Shown here: piece after piece, positions 27,401-42,400 of the stretch
Layout of the letters: every line of letters starts with the position of its first letter
Numbering within the stretch: position 1 is the stretch's first letter
The notes under the pieces: model-generated
What the model was told of the DNA's origin: nothing
Seen by the model: the letters and a program-made list of their open reading frames with translations, nothing else
Database searches by the model: none
Program-made: the position numbers and the translations under genes
Source of the DNA: Ridgeia piscesae
Lineage: Eukaryota; Annelida; Polychaeta; Sabellida; Siboglinidae
Direction of reading: 5' to 3'
NCBI GenBank assembly: GCA_025642075.2
Contig: JAODUO010000854.1
Location: forward strand, 62,001-126,000
DNA length: 64,000 nucleotides

Positions 27401-30400
27401 AAATTAGTTTTTTATTTTGTTATCATTAATGTTTACATACTGTTTTAATAATAAATTGTGCCTGTGCCTCTCACGCAAAGGGCCACCAGATACCCACTGT
27501 TATGGGTATTGCATTATGTTTGTAAAACATCTCTGCTGTCATCATTTACACTTCTCCTTTCATTTGAGGTGACTTGTCACCAGTGGTCCTGATCTGTAAT
27601 TCAGGATACTTTTTCCTGTCAATGTAATATAGCAATATTTTCATGTCGTTAGTTTAGGTCATAATTTAAATAATTTCTAAGTGACTCGTCACCAATATGC
27701 CTGTCCTGTCATTTATAGTTCATTGTCACCACTGGTCCTGTCATTTATGGTTCATTGTCACCACTGGTCCTGTCATTTATAGTTCATTGTCACCACTGGT
27801 CCTGTCATTTATGGTTCATTGCCACCACTGGTCCTGTCACTTAGGGTTCATTGTCACCACTGGTCCTGTCATTTAGGTTTCATTGTCACCACTGGTCTTG
27901 TCACTTAGGGTTCATTATCACCACTGGTCCTGTCATTTAGGGTTCATTGTCACCATTGGTCCTGTCATTTAGGGTTCATTGTCACCACTGGTCCTGTCAT
28001 TTAGGATTCATTGTCACCACTGGTCTGTTCACTTAGGGTTCATTACCACCACTGGTCCTGTCATTTAGGGTTCATTGTCACCACTGGTCCTGTCATTTAT
28101 AGTTCATTGTCACCATTGGTCCTGTCATTTATAGTTCATTGTCACCATTGGTCCTGTCATTTATAGTTCATTATCACCACTGGTCCTGTCATTTAGGGTT
28201 CATTGTCACCATTGGTCCTGTCATTTATAGTTCATTGTCACCATTGGTCCTGTCATTTATAGTTCATTGTCACCATTGGTCCTGTCATTTATAGTTCATT
28301 GTCACCACTGGTCCTGTCATTTATAGTTCATTGTCACCACTGGTCCTGTCATTTAGGTTTCATTGTCACCACTGGTCTTGTCACTTAGGGTTCATTATCA
28401 CCACTGGTCCTGTCACTTAGGGTTCATTATCACCACTGGTCCTGTCATTTAGGATTCATTGTCACCACTGGTCCTGTCATTTAGGATTCATTGTCACCAC
28501 TGGTCCTGTCATTTAGGGTTCATTGTCACCACTGGTCCTGTCATTTAGGTTTCATTGTCACCACTGGTCTTGTCACTTAGGGTTCATTATCACCACTGGT
28601 CCTGTCATTTATAGGATTCATTGTCACCACTGGTCCTGTCATTTAGGATTCATTGTCACCACTGGTCCTGTCATTTAGGGTTCATTGTCACCACTGGTCC
28701 TGTCATTTAGGATTCATTGTCACCACTGGTCTTGTCACTTAGGGTTCATTATCACCACTGGTCCTGTCATTTAGGTTCATTATCACCACTGGTCCTGTCA
28801 TTTAGGATTCATTGTCACCACTGGTCCTGTCATTTAGGGTTCATTGTCACTACTGGTCCTGTCATTTAGAGTTCAATGTCACCACTGGTCCTGTCATTTA
28901 GAGTTCATTGTCACCACTGGTCCTGTCATATAGGGTTCATTGTCGCCACTGGTACTGTCAGTCGGGTGATATTTGTCACCAGTAATCTTGTCCTGCTGTT
29001 ATTACTGATGTGTTGTCACCAGTAATGTTCCCTTTTCTTTCAGGGTGACTTGTCCCCTGAAATGTAGCCTTGTAAAACAAGTTTTATTAACTGCAGCTGA
29101 ACCATCACCAGTCTGTGCTGTCATGCTGTTGTGACGTGTCAGTTCATCGTTTTATTTCCCAGGAGAAAGATCGGCGGATCGAACTGATTGTGCAACGTCG
29201 ACGGAAACAGCGAAGTAACAAAGCTCAGCAAAAAGTATGTCGCCTTCAACTACGATTCTTGTACATGTTTGTTCTACTTCCTCGTTCATTACCAATTCTT
29301 CTGTAAGACGGAGGATCACTTGTCATGTATGTCTGCAGGCATTTGGCAAATCTACTGATCCACAAACATAGCTGTTGAATTTTAGCCAATTTTTGATTAT
29401 ATGCTTATATGTAATTATTAATTTTCTTGCAGCAGTGTGTAATCATATGACTACCGTATTGTCCTTAATAGATGCACACTACCTAATAGACACCCACCCC
29501 TTTTTAGATGTGAAACAATCCATGAAAATTGATTTAAGGAGTGACGCAAAAATGCAACAGAGTAGACGCTACAATTATTAGCAAAGATGGCGTCCAGACT
29601 AACGCTATTCTACTAGTGAGACTTTCATAAGTAAATATATGGTAAATGTAAATGCTTACCACAAAGAGGGCTTTTATTTTATGATACTATCAGAGAGGCT
29701 GTCATGTGGATCAAACAAATGACGGATTTGTTTACGTTGGATTAAATGCAGACTGTTCGCTTAGTTTCTGAGCGACAACAACGAAACAACATACGGTGCC
29801 GCTTGCGTATTTTATTGTATCAATCAAAACACACAATTACAACAAATTTGATGGAATTATGCAAACGAATTTGAGTAGAGACACAGTTCAGATTGTCATT
29901 TGTTTCACAACCCCATTCCAGACAAATCGCCCGCAGGTGCAGAATGCGAGTGGCATCAACCGACTTCGATAACAAGAATAAGTCAGAGTAATTGTCATAT
30001 GAATTCATATTCAGGCAATTAATAAGCTTTGCGTCTATTGATAAGTCAGACAATTGACAATTTGAATAATTGTGTCTGTTATTGACTCATGATTCTATAC
30101 AGTTCTAGTCAGGATGGCCTTTGCACATGGCCTATGCAGTAAATCCACACTATGTTCACATTACTACATTTAGTTAACATTATTAAAGCAATTTGTAGAT
30201 TGTACCGAAAGCTTTACGCAGTAAAATCTTGATTTAAAAAGAAGTATTTCCCGGCTCATTCACTTGGAGGCACTGTACATATGCGTACTTCAGTGGTGCC
30301 ACATTGTGGATTAGTTATATACTCTGTTTAGAAGCCGATATAGCAGGTGACCACATTTGACCCACATTTGAGAAATTAATAGATGCGCACCCAAACCTTC

Positions 30401-33400
30401 CCACTCACGCACTATGTGTCTATTAAGGACAATACGGTATGTTTATACTTTAATACGGTATGTTTATAATTTAAATTTACAACCTTGTTAATTATTTGTA
30501 AGTAAGAACTATGTTCTCACAAGTATTTATTCTTGAGTGTGATTAGTCAATGCATTTTGTCAAATTTGTGTCGTTACGTGATATGTTTAAGACATTATTG
30601 CACCCCAAAACATAACCATATAGTAGAAAATGAATACGGGAAGGTCACAGTTCATAAGGTTAACTTCCTTGCCTAAAATAATGATGTAACAATTTCTAAA
30701 TGTCTACTGCTGAAGATGATGTGAAAAATCACTGTTATTTCTTCATTTTTGCCCAGTCGAAAACACAAGAGTGCCAACTTCTGTTAGTGAGTTCTGACCA
30801 CACGGACGAGGTAGTTTCCATTAGACGAGTTGAAACTTTCTCATTTCAGTTTGTCTCCTCCATTTTGATCATCCTTTTAGTTGGCAATGATCAAAGTTAG
30901 CCTGATTTTCTGGTGTGTTATTTTTGCGTATGTGTGATGTGACATGCGCACGTGTAATGTTACATATGTATGTGTCAGCGCTTACATGATTTCAGCATGC
31001 GATACTGAGTGACATGCACTTGTCTGAAATATTGCCATTAAGATATTTAACTATTTTGATGTTTTGAATGCTGGATTATGCAAATTTTGCAAATAAGATT
31101 TCTATTGAAGACCCTGATGGTGGTATGGTCTCGCAGATTACTTTTATAGACTGCCATATAATTTTTGCTCGTGCAGAAATCTTATTCAATTAAAAGATGC
31201 AAATGACAGCATTCAAAATGTCAAATTAAGTTGAATTTCTTGGATTTTAGTAGAAAATAAATGTACGTATATACTCGGCCCATGGGTGCATTTTGTTATG
31301 TATCCAGCATGACATTTTCAGATAATGTTCTTACGACAAAACATAGCTGATGACGCATTAATTTGGTGCTTCCAAGTTGTCTTTGGCGTGTGTCTGAGGC
31401 AATAACTTATGGTTCCATAAAACAAACTTCCTCAAATTAAATTTGTTCATCCACTCAATTCTTTTGGATGAGAAATACCACAACTTTGACAGCAGGCAAC
31501 AATTGTGGACTAGCATTACAATGCTAAGGTTGACCACAGAGTTTCACATGACCACAGTGTCACATGACCACAGAGTGTCACATGACTGCTGGGTACTAAA
31601 GCTAGCAATAATTTACAGGACGTGGGCTGAAAGTTTGGAAACATTTAGAAACTCGCAAAGTGGCATTTTTACTCAGACAAACAAACTACAGACTTGAGGA
31701 TATAAAGAACTAGAGATTTGTAGAAGAAACTACTATCTAAGTATGCATAACAGTTCCATTCTTCTTGCTTCTGCAAGAAATATTTATTGACGTTCCATGT
31801 TATAAGATTCAGATTGTTGGTAAGCATCATATATGTTGATGTGGTTGATTGAGATCTTATGATATCGGAAAACCATTAAAACTTCAGAGGTTGCCAGCTG
31901 CAGTATTCAGCCACTAGGTGGCGCATGTAGTGCATTTCTCGTCACAGGTGAAGTTGATTGGTGAATTTCTTTCAGGTTGTTAGGTTTCTTTTACCAGCGA
32001 GACCTCGACCTGGGGTAAGGACTTGTGAGATTGTCACCCTTGGCATGTGAATGTTCGCCTCGTCTCACTTCCCATAATGCATTAGCTGCTGCTTGAAGAT
32101 TGTCACTTCAATTGTTGATGCTCTGTTGGTTGCTGCTCATACTGTGTTATCGTGAAGTGTGTGTGTGTGCGTGCGTGCGTGCATGCGTGCGTGAGTGAGT
32201 GAGTGCGTGCGTGCGTGAGTGTGTGCGTGCATGCGTGCGTGCGTGCGTGCGGTGTGTGAGTGCGTGAGTGTAAGTGTGTGCGTGTGTGTCTGTGCGTCTG
32301 TGCATGTGTGCATATGCAAATATGTGTGTGTGTAACTGTGTATGCACGCATGTGTGTATGTACACGTGCATTCGTGTGTGTATGTACACGTGCATGCGTG
32401 TGTATCTGTGTACATGTGTATGCAAGTGTGTGTGTTTGTGTGTGTGTATGTATGTGTGTGTGTGAGTGCGTGCGTGCGTGCGTGCGTGCGTGCGGTGTGG
32501 GTGTGTGTGAGTGTAAGTGCGCGCACTTGTGTGTATGAGTGTGCATGTATGTGTGTGTGTGCATGTGTATGCACCTGCCAGTTTTTTTTACTTAGTTATT
32601 TAAGCAGAAACAAAGAACCTCAACATCTTTTTCTCTTCATCTTATTTTGTTAACCTTGCCTCAGATTAGCTGCATTTGTTTCAGTTTTCCCTCCACAGTT
32701 ATCCTCCAGGATTTGAGTAAATCCTTATTTTACGTTCAGGAGTCCCCTTGGTGCTTTATCCCCTAGCAAGTGTGTTTGTGCACGTAAAATTATGTTCACA
32801 CAAGTTCACATGCCCAGTGTAAGGCCAGCCTTCAGTGGACCTAGGGGAGTGGCTTCATCACTGTGTTCCATCCTCCACATATATTTTAACATTTCACATG
32901 TTTTCTCATTAAGTTATCTCATACTTAGCTATATCAAGTGGTTTCCTTTATTAGTGAGATTGCCCAGCAGTGGCCTGTAAGTGGCCTGCAAGTGGCCTGT
33001 ATGTGGCCTGTATGTGGCCTGTATGTGGCCTGTATGTGGCCTGTATGTGGCCTGTATGTGGCCTGTATGTGGCCTGTATGTGGCCTGCATGTGGCCTGTA
33101 TGTGGCCTGTATGTGGCCTGTATGTGGCCTGTATGTGGCCTGTATGTGGCCTGTATGTGGCCTGTATGTGGCCTGTATGTGGCCTGTATGTGGCCTCACA
33201 TTTGATTCTGTCATGTCTTCAGTGATTTCCGTCATTGAGGATGTTAATAGTAGAAACAGTAATGGAATGATCCTTTAGCACTGATATCCTTCAAACATTT
33301 GAGTTATTTGTTGTTAAATGTATTGTAATGATAAAATGACTAGTGTTTTCTGTCCTGGTATCAAATTATAGGAGTTTTAGACGTCTTCTTTACATCACAT

Positions 33401-36400
33401 GCAAAACACAATCATGTAATCTATGGAATGACACCAGCAATCTGATAATGGACCTATTTTATAATATGTAGATAATGGACCTATTTTGTAATATGTAAAC
33501 TGTGTATACAAATATTGAAACAAAGCTTATGGAAAACAATTGTGTTACAGGCAAATTCCACTAATTAAAAATGTTTAAGAGTGACAGAACTTGCAATTCA
33601 TAGAACATTAGTTTTATAGTTTCAATTGTATTTGACCCCAATTTTGATTGGCATGTGCTATGTTAGTTATAAGAATATAATACACTGTCTGGTCATTACG
33701 TGAAAGTGTTACTGTTAGTATGTTTTTCTTAAACCTGGCACCAACAAGACATGTTATGTAGAAGAATGTAAGGCAGCAAGATGTTGGTAACACTTGTGTA
33801 AATGGTGATGATTAAAAGTAATTAGGGTAAATGTTAAACTAAACTAAGGCTATGTGACGATAACCAGAGCTGTCGTCATGCATGACTGCAAGATTGATAC
33901 GCATGGCCACACTCGAGCTTGGATGATCCGTATTGTTCACTTGCGTCACTGTTCACTTGTGTCACTGTTCACTCGTGTCACTGTTCACTTGCGTCACTGT
34001 TCACTTGTGTCACTGTTCACTTGTGTCACTGTTCACTTGTGTCACTGTTCACTTGTGTCACTGTTCACTTGTGTCACTGTTCACTTGTGTCACTGTTCAC
34101 TTGTGTCACTGTTCACTTGTGTCACTGTTCACTTGTGTCACTGTTCACTTGTGTCACTGTTCACTTGTGTCACTGTTCACTTGTGTCACTGTTCACTTGT
34201 GTCACTGTTCACTTGTGTCACTGTTCACTTGTGTCACTGTTCACTTGTGTCACTGTTCACTTGTGTCACTGTTCACTTGTGTCACTGTTCACTTGTGTCA
34301 CTGTTCACTTGTGTCACTGTTCACTTGTGTCACTGTTCACTTGTGTCACTGTTCACTTGTGTCACTGTTCACTTGTGTCACTGTTCACTTGTGTCACTGT
34401 TCACTTGTGTCACTGTTCACTTGTGTCACTGTTCACTTGTGTCACTGTTCACTTGTGTCACTGTTCACTTGTGTCACTGTTCACTTGTGTCACTGTTCAC
34501 TTGTGTCACTGTTCACTTGTGTCACTGTTCACTTGTGTCACTGTTCACTTGTGTCACTGTTCACTGTGTCACGTTCACTGTGTCACTGTTCACTTGTGTC
34601 ACTGTTCACTTGTGTCACTGTTCACTTGTGTCACTGTTCACTTGTGTCACTGTTCACTTGTGTCACTGTTCACTTGTGTCACTGTTCACTTGTGTCACTG
34701 TTCACTTGTGTCACTGTTCACTTGTGTCACTGTTCACTTGTGTCACTGTTCACTTGTGTCACTGTTCACTCGTGTCACTGTTCACTTGCGTCACTGTTCA
34801 CTTGTGTCACTGTTCACTCGTGTCACTGTTCACTCGCGTCACTGTTCACTCGCGTCACTGTTCACTTGCGTCACTGTTCACTCGTGTCACTGTTCACTCG
34901 CGTCACTGTTCACTCGCGTCACTGTTCACTGGTCACTGTTCACTTGTGTCACTGTTCACTCGTGTCACTGTTCACTTGCGTCACTGTTCACTTGTGTCAC
35001 TGTTCACTTGTGTCACTGTTCACTTGTGTCACTGTTCACTTGTGTCACTGTTCACTTGTGTCACTGTTCACTTGTGTCACTGTTCACTTGTGTCACTGTT
35101 CACTTGTGTCACTGTTCACTTGTGTCACTGTTCACTTGTGTCACTGTTCACTTGTGTCACTGTTCACTTGTGTCACTGTTCACTTGTGTCACTGTTCACT
35201 TGTGTCACTGTTCACTTGTGTCACTGTTCACTTGTGTCACTGTTCACTTGTGTCACTGTTCACTTGTGTCACTGTTCACTTGTGTCACTGTTCACTTGTG
35301 TCACTGTTCACTTGTGTCACTGTTCACTTGTGTCACTGTTCACTTGTGTCACTGTTCACTTGTGTCACTGTTCACTTGTGTCACTGTTCACTCGTGTCAC
35401 TGTTCACTTGTGTCACTGTTCACTCGTGTCACTGTTCACTCGTGTCACTGTTCACTCGTGTCACTGTTCACTCGTGTCACTGTTCACTCGTGTCACTGTT
35501 CACTCGTGTCACTGTTCACTTGTGTCACTGTTCACTTGTGTCACTGTTCACTTGTGTCACTGTTCACTTGTGTCACTGTTCACTTGTGTCACTGTTCACT
35601 TGTGTCACTGTTCACTTGTGTCACTGTTCACTTGTGTCACTGTTCACTTGTGTCACTGTTCACTTGTGTCACTGTTCACTTGTGTCACTGTTCACTTGTG
35701 TCACTGTTCACTTGTGTCACTGTTCACTTGTGTCACTGTTCACTTGTGTCACTGTTCACTTGTGTCACTGTTCACTTGTGTCACTGTTCACTTGTGTCAC
35801 TGTTCACTTGTGTCACTGTTCACTTGTGTCACTGTTCACTTGTGTCACTGTTCACTTGTGTCACTGTTCACTTGTGTCACTGTTCACTTGTGTCACTGTT
35901 CACTTGTGTCACTGTTCACTTGTGTCACTGTTCACTTGTGTCACTGTTCACTTGTGTCACTGTTCACTTGTGTCACTGTTCACTTGTGTCACTGTTCACT
36001 TGTGTCACTGTTCACTTGTGTCACTGTTCACTTGTGTCACTGTTCACTTGTGTCACTGTTCACTTGTGTCACTGTTCACTTGTGTCACTGTTCACTTGTG
36101 TCACTGTTCACTTGTGTCACTGTTCACTTGTGTCACTGTTCACTTGTGTCACTGTTCACTTGTGTCACTGTTCACTTGTGTCACTGTTCACTTGTGTCAC
36201 TGTTCACTTGTGTCACTGTTCACTTGTGTCACTGTTCACTTGTGTCACTGTTCACTTGTGTCACTGTTCACTTGTGTCACTGTTCACTTGTGTCACTGTT
36301 CACTTGTGTCACTGTTCACTTGTGTCACTGTTCACTTGTGTCACTGTTCACTTGTGTCACTGTTCACTTGTGTCACTGTTCACTTGTGTCACTGTTCACT

Positions 36401-39400
36401 TGTGTCCTGTTCACTTGTGTCACTGTTCACTTGTGTCACTGTTCACTTGTGTCACTGTTCACTTGTGTCACTGTTCACTTGTGTCACTGTTCACTTGTGT
36501 CACTGTTCACTTGTGTCACTGTTCACTTGTGTCACTGTTCACTTGTGTCACTGTTCACTTGTGTCACTGTTCACTTGTGTCACTGTTCACTTGTGTCACT
36601 GTTCACTTGTGTCACTGTTCACTTGTGTCACTGTTCACTTGTGTCACTGTTCACTTGTGTCACTGTTCACTTGTGTCACTGTTCACTTGTGTCACTGTTC
36701 ACTTGTGTCACTGTTCACTTGTGTCACTGTTCACTTGTGTCACTGTTCACTTGTGTCACTGTTCACTTGTGTCACTGTTCACTTGTGTCACTGTTCACTT
36801 GTGTCACTGTTCACTTGTGGTTCATTAAACTTACATATTTCACTAAACTTACGTGATTCACTAAACTAGTCATGTAGTTTGCCAAAGATGTTTGTTACCT
36901 GACATGTGGTTGAATGATGTGGTACGTGGAATGCAGTTGGATAACATGTTACATGATTTATGGTTGGATGAGATGTTGTTACGTGGCATGTGATTGGATG
37001 GTATATTATTGTGTATGATTGGATGACTTTTGTCTGATTGTATTTTGTGATTGGACTGATGATTTGTTGATATGATTGGTTGAAATAATCTAGAATGTCA
37101 TAGGTGTGTTGTTGATTTAAAAAGTTAGAAAAGACTGTGCTTAAAACAGATGGATTGATGAAAGGGAGCATTCATTGCATGTTGATTGACCTGAAGGATC
37201 AGTCACTGCTTGCTGATTGTCCAGAGGGAGCAGTCATTGCATGTTTCTTGACCAGAGGAAGCAGCCATTGCATGAAGATTGACCAGAGGGATCAGTCATT
37301 GCTTGTTGAGATATTAGGGGATCGCTCATTGCATGCTGTTTGTCTTGGGACATTTCTGCAGGCCAATATGCCTCATGTTTCTGGTGTGTTCTGCCTCTGA
37401 GCCTGGGTTCTGAAAGTGTGGCTGCTTATTATTAATAAATATGTGGTACTAAAGACTCACTGAAGGCCATTGCATTGACCACATGGACCGACAGTGTTGG
37501 GGAATACAGGCTATGATGGTAAAAATATGTGTAAGTCGTTGGTGGTAATAAAATAATCAGAAACTATAGCCATCTTTTGTTGAAAACTGAAAGATACGTT
37601 TGTTTGAAATAGCATTGCCACCCCAGTGCCACCCCAGCCTTGTGGCATAACTTATGTGGATCACTGTTCATGATTACACCCAATGATGTCTGTTTATGAT
37701 GACTCTGATTTCAGGTTCTTGAAGGTAGAAGTGCCATAGAAGAACTTACTGGGATTGTTCATGAGTGCTACACTAACATAAATGTGCCTCTTTTCTTATA
37801 AATCTGAAGAAACATTTGCAAATACTATCCATATAGTCTCTACCACTGACTTGTGTCATGTTATACAAATAAATTGTCAGAAAAGTTGGTTTTACTATCA
37901 GTGATATACTTGCAGTTTGCATATGAAAATACACCTCCCTGTGGCAATGTTGCAAACAATGTTAGGCATCAATGAGGTTATAACCAATGAAAAACAGACA
38001 TTGGGGATGTTGACATAATTCTGTCGGAAGTCTCACTAAATTCTGATTAGTCATTCAGAGACTAGTAGCTATATTGTACAAGATTTGAGACAGCGCATTT
38101 GGAATGTTGTGGACAATGGCCAAATAACTGTGTTGTTGTCATTATACTTCTGGTGGTGTATGTGTTTACAAGACTGTTGTTCTGTCCAGGCCGCTGGGAT
38201 AAAGGAAACATATTATGGCTATGACGATGATAGCCGATCAGTAGACTCAGAGTTGTCATCATCGTCACGACTGTCATCATCACGACAGTCCCTCGACGCA
38301 ACCATAGATGACGACGGGGATGACAATGTTTTCGAAGAGGTATGTTGTCATCTTGTGGTGCAGTCTTGATAAAAAACAAATTGGATTAAATATACCATTT
38401 GACATGTAAATACCTAACATTTTCATGGTACGCATGGCACCATATACTTTGCCATGATACTCACAACGGGATATACTTTACCATGATGCTAATTAAATTT
38501 TATACTTTACCATGATACTCATGGCGCTATATACTTTGCAGTGATATTCATGATGCTGTATACTTTGCAATGACACACATGACACCATATACTTTACCAT
38601 GATACAAATTACGCCATAAACTGTACCATGATACTAGTAATGCTGTATACTTAACTATGATACTATAAAAACATACTTTACCATGATACTCATGACACCA
38701 TATACTTTACCATGATACAAATTACGCCATAAACTGTACCATGATACTAGTGATGCTGTATACTTAACTATGATACTATAAAAACATACTTTACCATGAT
38801 AATCATGGCACCATATACTTTACCATGATACGGCACTATATACTATACCATGATACTCATGACACTATATACTTTACCATGATACTAAAGATGCCATATA
38901 TTTTACCATGATGCCCATGACACTATAATGTATCAATGCAACTTGCTATGGTTGTGATTCACTTGATCAACCCGGTGACAACCTGTGTCTGGTGACAACC
39001 ACACATACCTTCATCTGTGACAGTTCACGCGCGAGCAGTACGCGCAGAACTACCAGCGTCTTGCTGCGGAGCACCTGGAGCTGGAGCGGTCCTTCGCCCT
39101 GCTCCAGGCACAGGGTGTCCACAGCCACGTCGATCCACAGAGGGAGACAAAGGTACGCAAAGGGTTAAGTGTTGTGACAGTTTTGCTGCGTCAGGACGTT
39201 GGCTGGTTGAGGGAGTCTGTTTTGAATATGTGGTGAGCCTATAGAGTGAGTTTGCTCCGTGTGAGCTTTTATTGTGAATGTGCTTCTAATATGTGCTGCT
39301 CCACGTTTGAGTTGGTAGAATGAGTTCATTTATAATATGTGCTGAGCTTCTGGAGTGAGTTTGTTTCCAATATGTGCTGACAGCTGAGCTTGTAGAGTGA

Positions 39401-42400
39401 GTTTGTTTCCAATATGTGCTGACAGCTGAGCTTGTAGAGTGAGTTTGTTTCCAATATGTGCTGACAGCTGAGCTTGTAGAGTGAGTTTGTTTCCAATATG
39501 TGCTGACAGCTGAGCTTGTAGAGTGAGTTTGTTTCCAATATGTGCTGACAGCTGAGCTTGTAGAGTGAGTTTGTTTCAATATGTGCTGACAGCTGAGCTT
39601 GTAGAGTGAGTTTGTTTCCAATATGTGCTGACAGCTGAGCTTGTAGAGTGAGTTTGTTTCCAATATGTGCTGACAGCTGAGCTTGTAGAGTGAGTTTGTT
39701 TCCAATATGTGCTGACAGCTGAGCTTGTAGAGTGAGTTTGTTTCCAATATGTGCTGACAGCTGAGCTTGTAGAGTGAGTTTGTTTCCAATATGTGCTGAC
39801 AGCTGAGCTTGTAGAGTGAGTTTGTTTTCAATATGTGCTGACAGCTGAGCTTGTAGAGTGAGTTTGTTTTCAATATGTGCTGACAGCTGAGCTTGTAGAG
39901 TGAGTTTGTTTCCAATATGTGCTGACAGCTGAGCTTGTAGAGTGAGTTTGTTTCCAATATGTGCTGACAGCTGAGCTTGTAGAGTGAGTTTGTTTCCAAT
40001 ATGTGCTGACAGCTGAGCTTGTAGAGTGAGTTTGTTTTCAATATGTGCTGACAGCTGAGCTTGTAGAGTGAGTTTGTTTTCCAATATGGGGGGGCTTGGG
40101 ACAGCTGAGCTTGTAGAGTGAGTTTGTTTCCAATATGTGCTGACAGCTGAGCTTGTAGAGTGAGTTTGTTTCCAATATGTGCTGACAGCTGAGCTTGTAG
40201 AGTGAGTTTGTTTTCAATATGTGCTAAAGGATTGTTGATGAAATTTGTTTCCAATATGTGCTAAAGTTTGAAAGAGTGAGTTTTTTTCAATATGTGCTAA
40301 AGCTTTGTAGATTGAGTTTGTTCAATTTGTGTGAAGGGGCTTGTGGGTTTTTGTTTTCAATATGTGCTGCGCTGGGGGCCTTGAAAAGAGTAAAGTTTGT
40401 TTTAAATTATGTGCTAATTTGAGTTTGTGAGTGAGTTTGTTTTCAATATGTGCTGACAGCTGAGCTTGTAGAGTGAGTTTGTTTTCAATATGTGCTGACA
40501 GCTGAGCTTGTAGAGTGAGTTTGTTTTCAATATGTGCTGACAGCTGAGCTTGTAGAGTGAGTTTGTTTCCAACATGTGCTGAGATTGTTGATTAAATTTG
40601 TTTTCAATATCTGCTGAGTTTGTAAAGTGAGGTTTTTCCAATATGTGCTGAGCTTGTAGATTAAGTTTGTTCGATGTGTGAATGCATGTAGTATGTTTGC
40701 TATGTGTGCTGCGCTGTGAGTGACCTTGTAAAGAGTGAATTTGCTGCCATTATGTGCTAATTTGATGTTTGTGATTGTACAGAGAATTTGTTTATAAAAT
40801 GTGCTGATTGCATATGTGAAACTGTAGTGGGTTTGTTACAATACTCACACAACAAGGCTAAGGATTTGGGTAGATTATAAATGAGACTGAATTGTTGCTT
40901 GGGCCTTAACGTAGGGTTTTATAGATGTATGGAGGTTCTTTTTATTGTTTCATTTAGTTTTAGCTGGCAAGTATATAGTGTAAGACTGATGTACTTGTAT
41001 CGGGCATTGATTACAGTTTGGTAGGATTAATGACTTTGGTGTAGTACTGGTCACTTTGTGTTGCTTATTAACAAAACTACTGATCTGTTTTGACATATTA
41101 AATGTATTTCATTAATGCATTATCTGGAAATATAATGATGTCACCAAACAAGTTGTTAAGACTAATATAGTGATACGTGACAGTGGTAGATTGTGATGAG
41201 GCAGAGCTAGGTAGTTGCTGCTGCTTCGATTTACTCTTCTGCATCATTAGTTTCGCTAAGCATTAAGAGGGTGGTTATGTGGACTCATACTGTTCTGAGG
41301 GCAGTTTCATGAATGACGCTGCAGCAGTTGATAACTCGCCTAAAACATTGTAAAATGATGCTAGTTTTGTTTCACGAGTCTCCTCTATAGTTGCTCTTAG
41401 CTGTGCCTTGAACTTAGTAGGTGTAAGTCTACGCTAAATGAACTATTTACTGGAATGGTAACTTGGTCTCCGTGATCGACTAGTCACTGTCAGCTACACC
41501 CAGTAGACTGCCTAATTGCCCATAAAGTTATGCCACTTCAAGAAAAGTGGCCCCTGCTACTCTAATCTATGTTGTCATTGTCTGCTAGTGTTGCTGCATG
41601 CTGCATGTTTGGTTGTAGCTTCGCTCCCAGCTAGAGAGTGACCTGCTAGATGCCCAGTCTCGCATCGAAGACCTGGAAAAACTAGTTCAGGTCAAGGGAC
41701 AGGTCGGTAGAGGTCAAATGTTATGGGTTGAGGCAGGGTGGATTATTTGTAATTTATTTGGTGCAAATTCTAATGATAATTTAGCAAATGTTTAAAACGG
41801 ATTCTTCATGACGAAATTCTCTGCCTGCTAATTCATTTAGCACGAACACATGTCCTATGCTGAAACATACACTTCTACTGAAACATACACTTCTACTGAA
41901 ACACGCACTTCTACTGAAACACGCACTTCTACTGAAACATACACTTCTATTGAAACATACACTTCTACCCGGAAACACTTCTCCCTTTAAATGTACACTT
42001 ATGCTTTTCAATATACAGTTCTACACAGAAACCAACTTCTTTCTACCCTGAAACATGCACTTCTCCAGCTCTGAAACATACACTTTGCCCAGCAACATAC
42101 ACTTCCACTACTCTAACAGTGGGATGAAGTGACAAGAAATGTCCACAATTTTGTATTAAATGGATTCTTTTTAAAATGTTACATTCTGTGATATATGCAC
42201 TTTGTTATTAATCCTGTTAACATAATTATTTTATATAATTCTAAGCCTACCTATCAAAGGTGTTTTATTAATCACATAAGTGTATTGAAAAAATAACTGC
42301 CTATGCACTTTCTTGTTTGGGCTCTGTCTGTACTATCCATTTATGGTCATGAATATTCGGATCAGTTAAAGCCAGACTTTTTATACCACAAATTCACTGT

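Noticed and set aside
33854..36869. Three overlapping plus-strand open frames of about 970-1,000 codons
   Set aside because: They are the three readings of the 16-bp tandem repeat, whose 48-bp codon period has no stop. There is no domain, splice context or normal composition.
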